In this document: positions 33,554 through 37,385 of the stretch, one piece after another
Position numbering within the stretch: the first letter of the stretch is position 1
Layout of the letters: the number at the start of each line of letters is the position of its first letter
Assembly: GCA_049644265.1 (NCBI GenBank)
Contig: JBARRO010000206.1
Coordinates: forward strand, 1 to 37,385
DNA: 37,385 bases
Reading direction: 5' to 3'
From: JBARRO01 sp049644265
GTDB lineage: Bacteria; Bacteroidota; Ignavibacteria; UBA10030
Made by a program: the position numbers and the translations under genes
Notes under the pieces: generated by a model
Databases searched by the model: none
What the model was told of the DNA's origin: nothing
The model's input: only the letters and a program-made list of their open reading frames with translations

Positions 33554-34450
33554 ATGACTCAGCGTATTTTCTTTAAGGTCTTTTTCGCAGGAGTTATTGC
33601 CGTGGCCTGCTCGTATGCCCAGGAGCACGATCATGCAGGACACGAAATGAGCGCTCCCGCTGCCACGCAGCAGGTAAACCCTAATCTTCCCCCGGGTGAA
33701 GAAGGAGCAAAGGCGGCGCTCGAAATTTCTCCCCGTCACGGCGAATTTGTGGATGTGCCTCTGGAAGGAAGCAAAGTGCCGATTCGCACCTGGGTTGTGT
33801 ATCCTGAGCGAAAAGACAAAGCTCCTGTCGTTGTCGTGATCCACGAGATCTTCGGACTGAGCGACTGGCTCCGCGCCGTGGCCGACTTTTTTGCAAAGGA
33901 GGGCTTCATTGTGGTGGCTCCCGATCTTATTTCAGGCATGGGCCCGAATGGGGGCGGAACGGATTCGGCGAAGAGTCGCGATGACGTTGTCAAACTCATA
34001 CGAGGACTCACACCTGAAGAGACCACAAAGCGACTTCATGCAGTCCGCTCCTATGCTCTCCAGATTCCGGCTGCAAACGGAAAGATCGCAACTGCAGGGT
34101 TTTGCTGGGGAGGGTCGGCAAGCTACGCGTATGCAGTAGAACAACCGGAACTCAACGCTGCAGTCGTTTACTATGGCACATCCCCGGCAGCGAAGGACCT
34201 TGAACGCATCAAAGCGCCCGTGCTTGGACTCTACGGTGGAGATGACGCCCGTGTGGATGCAACCATCGAGCCGGCATCAGTTGAAATGAAGAAGCTTGGA
34301 AAGGTGTACGAATTCGAAATCTACGACGGCGCGGGCCATGGATTTCTTCGCGCTCAGTCCGGCAGGGACGGAGCGAACTTGCGAGCCACCGAGAAGGCGT
34401 GGCCGAGGACGGTGGAGTTCTTGAGGAAGTGGATGGAGCGGAAACAATGA
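33554..34450 (+). CDS. exported dienelactone hydrolase family protein
   Basis: A 298-residue alpha/beta hydrolase. Signal peptide 1-22; AVACSYAQ could be a lipobox (Cys19) or a normal cleavage at YAQ. A short His-rich linker (EHDHAGHEM) precedes the catalytic domain. Cys-Asp-His triad: C184 in GFCWGG, D231 in YGGDDARVD and H262 in GAGHGF, with the supporting E98 in IHEIFGL as in bacterial DLH. Substrate is likely a lactone or ester outside the cytoplasm. The frame opens at 33527, but the ATG at 33554 has AGGAG upstream. Its stop codon lies in a heptamer array. Confidence 0.93.
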   Translation: MTQRIFFKVFFAGVIAVACSYAQEHDHAGHEMSAPAATQQVNPNLPPGEEGAKAALEISPRHGEFVDVPLEGSKVPIRTWVVYPERKDKAPVVVVIHEIFGLSDWLRAVADFFAKEGFIVVAPDLISGMGPNGGGTDSAKSRDDVVKLIRGLTPEETTKRLHAVRSYALQIPAANGKIATAGFCWGGSASYAYAVEQPELNAAVVYYGTSPAAKDLERIKAPVLGLYGGDDARVDATIEPASVEMKKLGKVYEFEIYDGAGHGFLRAQSGRDGANLRATEKAWPRTVEFLRKWMERKQ

Positions 34451-34479
34451 GCAATGAACAATGAGCAATGAGCAATGAA
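34445..34479. repeat. five CAATGAR heptamers at the hydrolase stop
   Basis: Five perfect sevens alternate CAATGAG and CAATGAA. The TGA stop of the dienelactone hydrolase (34448-34450) is inside the first unit. Confidence 0.92.
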
Positions 34480-34488
34480 AAAAGACAA

Positions 34489-34527
34489 ACCGCGAGGGGC
34501 GCAAAGTAGGCGCCAAGGACGCAAAGG
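34489..34527. repeat. nine-base degenerate tandem repeat, copy C
   Basis: Four nonamers (ACCGCGAGG, GGCGCAAAG, GGCGCCAAG, GACGCAAAG) with a two-base TA insertion between the second and third. It lies in the spacer between convergent genes; nothing else is visible in 34528-34655. Confidence 0.75.
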
Positions 34528-34655
34528 AGATTGGGGAAGAAGGAAAAATTAAGTCCTGGTGAGCTCGTCGAACCATGTTATAAGCAATAATGGTAGCGGG
34601 TATCGAAGTAACAAGTAGTAAGTATACTCTACATTCATCATTCCCTGTTCATTAC

Positions 34656-35600
34656 TCAGCTATTTCTTTTCCTTTCCACCAATTCTTCCAGCTCCTTCTT
34701 TCCCAACTCCCGAATTGACTTCTTGTTTGCTTCCTTCGTCATGTATCCGTACAGAAGCTTGTACGTGTCGTAGTCAAACCGGTGACTCGTTCGAAGGAAG
34801 TCTTCACGGTTGCCGTTTGAATGTCTGAAGCTGGCGACAAGGCACCAATTGTCGATCACAAAAAGCTCATGCAGTTCTTCTCCGCGTTCTTCCACAAGGA
34901 CTCCGCCTTTGAAGGGCCATGCGATGACGCGGCGGGCTTCGAAGGCCTGTTCGAACCTCGTGTTGTATTGCGCGGGCTCTTCTTCTCCCATACAAGCACC
35001 GTCGCAATAGCCGAGGTGGTAGGAAAAACAGTGCATTCGGGAGTTTTCGAGCTTTAGCAGCTTGGGGCAGAGTCTGTGAGTTCGGGCGGTTTTTGCAAGA
35101 TACTCCTGTGCCTGCGTTTTACTCTTGAAAATCGCTACAACCGGAGAGGACGCCGTCACTTCAAGATAATCCACTGCCTCCAACCGCACGCATGCGTAGC
35201 CCCAAGGATTGTCCACACGCCGGGCAACAATGATCCTCCGTCTCTGCTTCGATGCGACATTGTACATCGGTTTAAGCTCTTTAATAAGCTGCGACTCGAG
35301 CAGGAGCGCTCCCAGCTCGCCAGCGGTCTCCCGAGTTTCGACTTTTTCGACGAGTCTGCGCAACCACCGCTCGTTCCGTGCTGAAAAGTGGGATCGCACT
35401 CTCGTCCGAACGTTCTTACTCTTCCCCACATACAACAATTGATCCGTTTGACCATAGAAGAGATAGACTCCTGACGAGTTCGGAAGGCCCTGGAGAAAAG
35501 TGTTGATCTTAGAGGTTTTCAAGGATGGTGGATTGCGACGCGTGCTCGTAACAATGTAGGACAATATTCGGGGAAATTCACTTCGCTTTGCGTTGGACAA
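34656..35600 (-). CDS. stand-alone GIY-YIG nuclease, Cho/UvrC-like
   Basis: A 314-residue protein resembling the N-terminal half of UvrC and the SOS nuclease Cho, which cut 3' of DNA lesions. GIY-YIG domain: GVYLFYG (44-50), LLYVGKSKNVRTRVRSHF (55-72) with the catalytic Arg and E102 in LLESQLIKELKPMYN. A cysteine set C178-x12-C191-x7-C199-x3-C203 mirrors the UvrC cysteines reported to hold an iron-sulfur cluster. The C-terminal block AWPFKGGVLVEERG and DNWCLVASF is shared with exonuclease-GIY-YIG fusions, but no exonuclease domain is present. No ATG or GTG exists at the front: TTG at 35600 is used, with stop at 35652-35654. Confidence 0.88.
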   Translation of the reverse strand: MSNAKRSEFPRILSYIVTSTRRNPPSLKTSKINTFLQGLPNSSGVYLFYGQTDQLLYVGKSKNVRTRVRSHFSARNERWLRRLVEKVETRETAGELGALLLESQLIKELKPMYNVASKQRRRIIVARRVDNPWGYACVRLEAVDYLEVTASSPVVAIFKSKTQAQEYLAKTARTHRLCPKLLKLENSRMHCFSYHLGYCDGACMGEEEPAQYNTRFEQAFEARRVIAWPFKGGVLVEERGEELHELFVIDNWCLVASFRHSNGNREDFLRTSHRFDYDTYKLLYGYMTKEANKKSIRELGKKELEELVERKRNS

Positions 35601-35710
35601 TCTCCAAATTCTTTCTATTTTGTCCCCGGAACTTTTCCCGGCGAACCTCGTTTACTATCATTCGACCCCAAGATTTCCGACTCACGCACCACTCACAACT
35701 CTTCTCCCAC

Positions 35711-35715
35711 GGAGG
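35711..35715 (+). promoter_or_regulatory. ribosome binding site of the amidohydrolase-like gene
   Basis: GGAGG lies four bases before the ATG at 35720 and fixes the start of this gene. Confidence 0.85.
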
Positions 35716-35719
35716 TTCT

Positions 35720-37385
35720 ATGTTTCAACGTGGAACTCTTCTTCTTGCTTTTTTTCTCCTTCTTTCAGTCAAGGCGTTTGGCCAGATCGCACCGGTGACG
35801 GGTCTGCGCGACAACACTCCCACGGTCCATGCGTTCACCAACGCACGGATCGTCGTGGCGCCCGGAAAAGTCATTGCAAAGGGCACGCTGGTCATCAGGG
35901 ACGGAACCATTGAGTCCGTGGGTGAAAACGTGACTCCTCCGGCAGATGCGCGCGTCTGGAATATGGAGGGGAGGACACTGTATGCGGGACTTATCGACCT
36001 TTCATCCGACTACGGATTTCCCAAGCCTGTTGAATCTCAGCCCGTAGCCACGCGGGGTCAGGCCCCGCCCCCACCCGAGAAGCCCAAGGGCGCAGCCCAT
36101 TGGAACACGCGGATGATGGCAGACTTTGACGCATCGGCAGAGTTCCAACCCGATTCCAAATCGGCCGAGAAACTCCGTTCGCAGGGATTTACGCTCGTGC
36201 TTGCTACTCCTCAACGTGGAATCTTTCGCGGTTCAAGTGCGCTTGTGAACCTCGGCGACGGTCCTGTAACCGACCTTGTGGTCAAACGCAAGGCCGCCCA
36301 GGCGGTCACGTTTGAACAATCCCAGGGTTTCGGTGGCGGCTACCCCGGCTCGCTCATGGGCATGATCGCTTTCATCAGGCAGTCGTGGATCGACGCGGAT
36401 TGGTATCGCAATGCGTGGGAATCCTACAACACGAATCCCGATCAGAGGCGGCCCGAGACAAACACTGCCCTTGCAGCCCTCGCCGACGCAGTCCAGGGCC
36501 GGCAGCCGGTGATCATGGAGGCGTCGAGCGATTTGAATTTCTTCCGCGAGACAAAGATCGGAAAAGAATTTTCGTTGAACCTTCTCGTTCGCGGCAGCGG
36601 TGATGAATATCGAAGAATCGACGCTGTCAAATCCTCGAAAGTGCCTGTGATTGTCACGCTGAACTTCCCGGAAGCTCCAAACGTCGCCACACCCGAGGAC
36701 GCCCTCAATGTATCCCTCGATGAATTGCGCGATTGGGATGCGGCCCCTGAAAACGCCGGCCGTCTGGAAAAAGCGGGTGTACTGATCGCACTGAGCGCAG
36801 CAGAATTGAAGGATGCCGGAACGTTTCTCGCGCAGGCACGCAAGGCCATCGAGCGCGGCCTAAGCTCCGACGGCGCACTCGCGGCTCTCACAACGAACCC
36901 CGCCCGATGGATCGGTGTCGATAATCAGTATGGTACGCTCGACAAGGGAAAGACCGCGAATATTGTCATTACAGATGGTGACTTGTTAGCGGAGAAAACA
37001 AAAATCCAGGAAGTGTGGATCGACGGAAAGCGTTATGAAGTGAAAGCCAACCCGGTTGCAGACGCACGGGGAACCTGGTCAGTCGAGCTGTCCATATTGC
37101 CCGGCACTCCTGAAACCCTGACACTCAAAGGGGAAAACGACAAACCGACGGGCTCCATCAAATTCATGACACAGGATGTCCGGCTTGCCACCGTGACGCT
37201 TTCGGCAGAAAGAATTGCGGTCACGTTCAGCGGCGATTCCATCGGACATAAGGGGACAGTTCGAATGTCCGGCACCGTCGGGGAAAAGGACATGTACGGT
37301 GTGGGTGAGTTTCCGGAAGGAGTGCCCTTCACCTGGTCTGCTACGCGAACAGAACCCCCGAAGCCGGAACCGGACACCACGAAAC
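35720..37385 (+). CDS. secreted amidohydrolase-like protein lacking HxH, partial
   Basis: At least 555 residues, open at the window end. Signal peptide 1-21 (AFG-Q). The beta-sandwich start of an imidazolonepropionase-type amidohydrolase is clear (FTNARIVVAPGKVIAKGTLVIRDG), as is the end of such a domain (TTNPARWIGVDNQYGTLDKG, ANIVITDGD). Where active members read GLIDAHTH it reads GLIDLSSDYG, so both metal-binding His are missing. No EHG or GTDxG ligand motifs are visible either, so this domain is probably non-catalytic. After it comes a beta-rich domain (SVELSILPGTPETLTLKG). Large two-domain Bacteroidota homologues carry a second, active amidohydrolase domain; that may lie beyond 37385. Confidence 0.9.
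   Translation, partial: MFQRGTLLLAFFLLLSVKAFGQIAPVTGLRDNTPTVHAFTNARIVVAPGKVIAKGTLVIRDGTIESVGENVTPPADARVWNMEGRTLYAGLIDLSSDYGFPKPVESQPVATRGQAPPPPEKPKGAAHWNTRMMADFDASAEFQPDSKSAEKLRSQGFTLVLATPQRGIFRGSSALVNLGDGPVTDLVVKRKAAQAVTFEQSQGFGGGYPGSLMGMIAFIRQSWIDADWYRNAWESYNTNPDQRRPETNTALAALADAVQGRQPVIMEASSDLNFFRETKIGKEFSLNLLVRGSGDEYRRIDAVKSSKVPVIVTLNFPEAPNVATPEDALNVSLDELRDWDAAPENAGRLEKAGVLIALSAAELKDAGTFLAQARKAIERGLSSDGALAALTTNPARWIGVDNQYGTLDKGKTANIVITDGDLLAEKTKIQEVWIDGKRYEVKANPVADARGTWSVELSILPGTPETLTLKGENDKPTGSIKFMTQDVRLATVTLSAERIAVTFSGDSIGHKGTVRMSGTVGEKDMYGVGEFPEGVPFTWSATRTEPPKPEPDTTK

Overview
The window looks like a chromosomal segment from a free-living bacterium of the Bacteroidota / Chlorobiota / Ignavibacteriota (FCB) supergroup. 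This is an inference from gene content: purH next to mreB-mreC-mreD-mrdA-rodA, a DUF2851 protein, and many secreted Bacteroidota-type hydrolases (M61, M28, amidohydrolases, PL10, GH127). G+C looks moderate to high by eye. I see no phage, insertion sequence, CRISPR array, rRNA or recognisable tRNA. Several genes have clear Shine-Dalgarno sequences, and many neighbours overlap by ATGA or TTGA.

Layout. 1-253: a 49-bp tandem repeat and a perfect palindrome. 254-3667 (minus): an operon of SPFH/band-7 membrane protein, ribbon-helix-helix (RHH) protein, an unrecognised beta-rich protein and a secreted M61 PDZ-peptidase, driven from a near-consensus promoter covered by TGATAT half-sites. 3831-7146 (minus): a twin-arginine-type exported protein of unknown function, AlkD-like DNA alkylation repair protein, SAM methyltransferase and DUF421 membrane protein. 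7295-8287 (plus): aldo/keto reductase. 8482-11996 (minus): a secreted M28 glutamate-carboxypeptidase-II-like peptidase and a secreted amidohydrolase. 12204-20217 (plus): purN-purH, then the rod-shape/elongasome set mreB, mreC, mreD, mrdA (PBP2) and rodA. 20271-24278 (plus): metallophosphoesterase, TauE/SafE exporter with DUF1634 partner, dCTP deaminase and pyrF. 24301-25476 (minus): PL10 pectate lyase. 25636-27153 (plus): DUF2851. 27444-30980 (minus): amidase-like lipoprotein, proline dehydrogenase, MsrA, cyclic-nucleotide-binding protein and YccA/BI-1 membrane protein. 31309-33297 (minus): GH127 beta-L-arabinofuranosidase. 33554-34450 (plus): dienelactone hydrolase. 34656-35600 (minus): stand-alone Cho/UvrC-like GIY-YIG nuclease. 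35720 to the edge (plus): an amidohydrolase-like protein lacking the metal-binding HxH, cut by the window end.

How the genes work together. The core is housekeeping: late purine synthesis, UMP synthesis, dCTP deamination and cell elongation. Around it sit exported hydrolases for peptides and plant cell-wall sugars, plus small stress or repair functions (MsrA, PRODH, AlkD, Cho). No SusC/SusD pair accompanies the pectin and arabinan enzymes, so this is not a polysaccharide utilisation locus.

The most unusual signals are non-coding. Several intergenic spaces carry degenerate seven-base tandem repeats, and five arrays run into or start at a stop codon of the flanking gene. Three other spacers carry a separate nine-base repeat family. 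The SPFH-RHH operon has a readable promoter/operator. I did not find an obviously new defence or mobile system.
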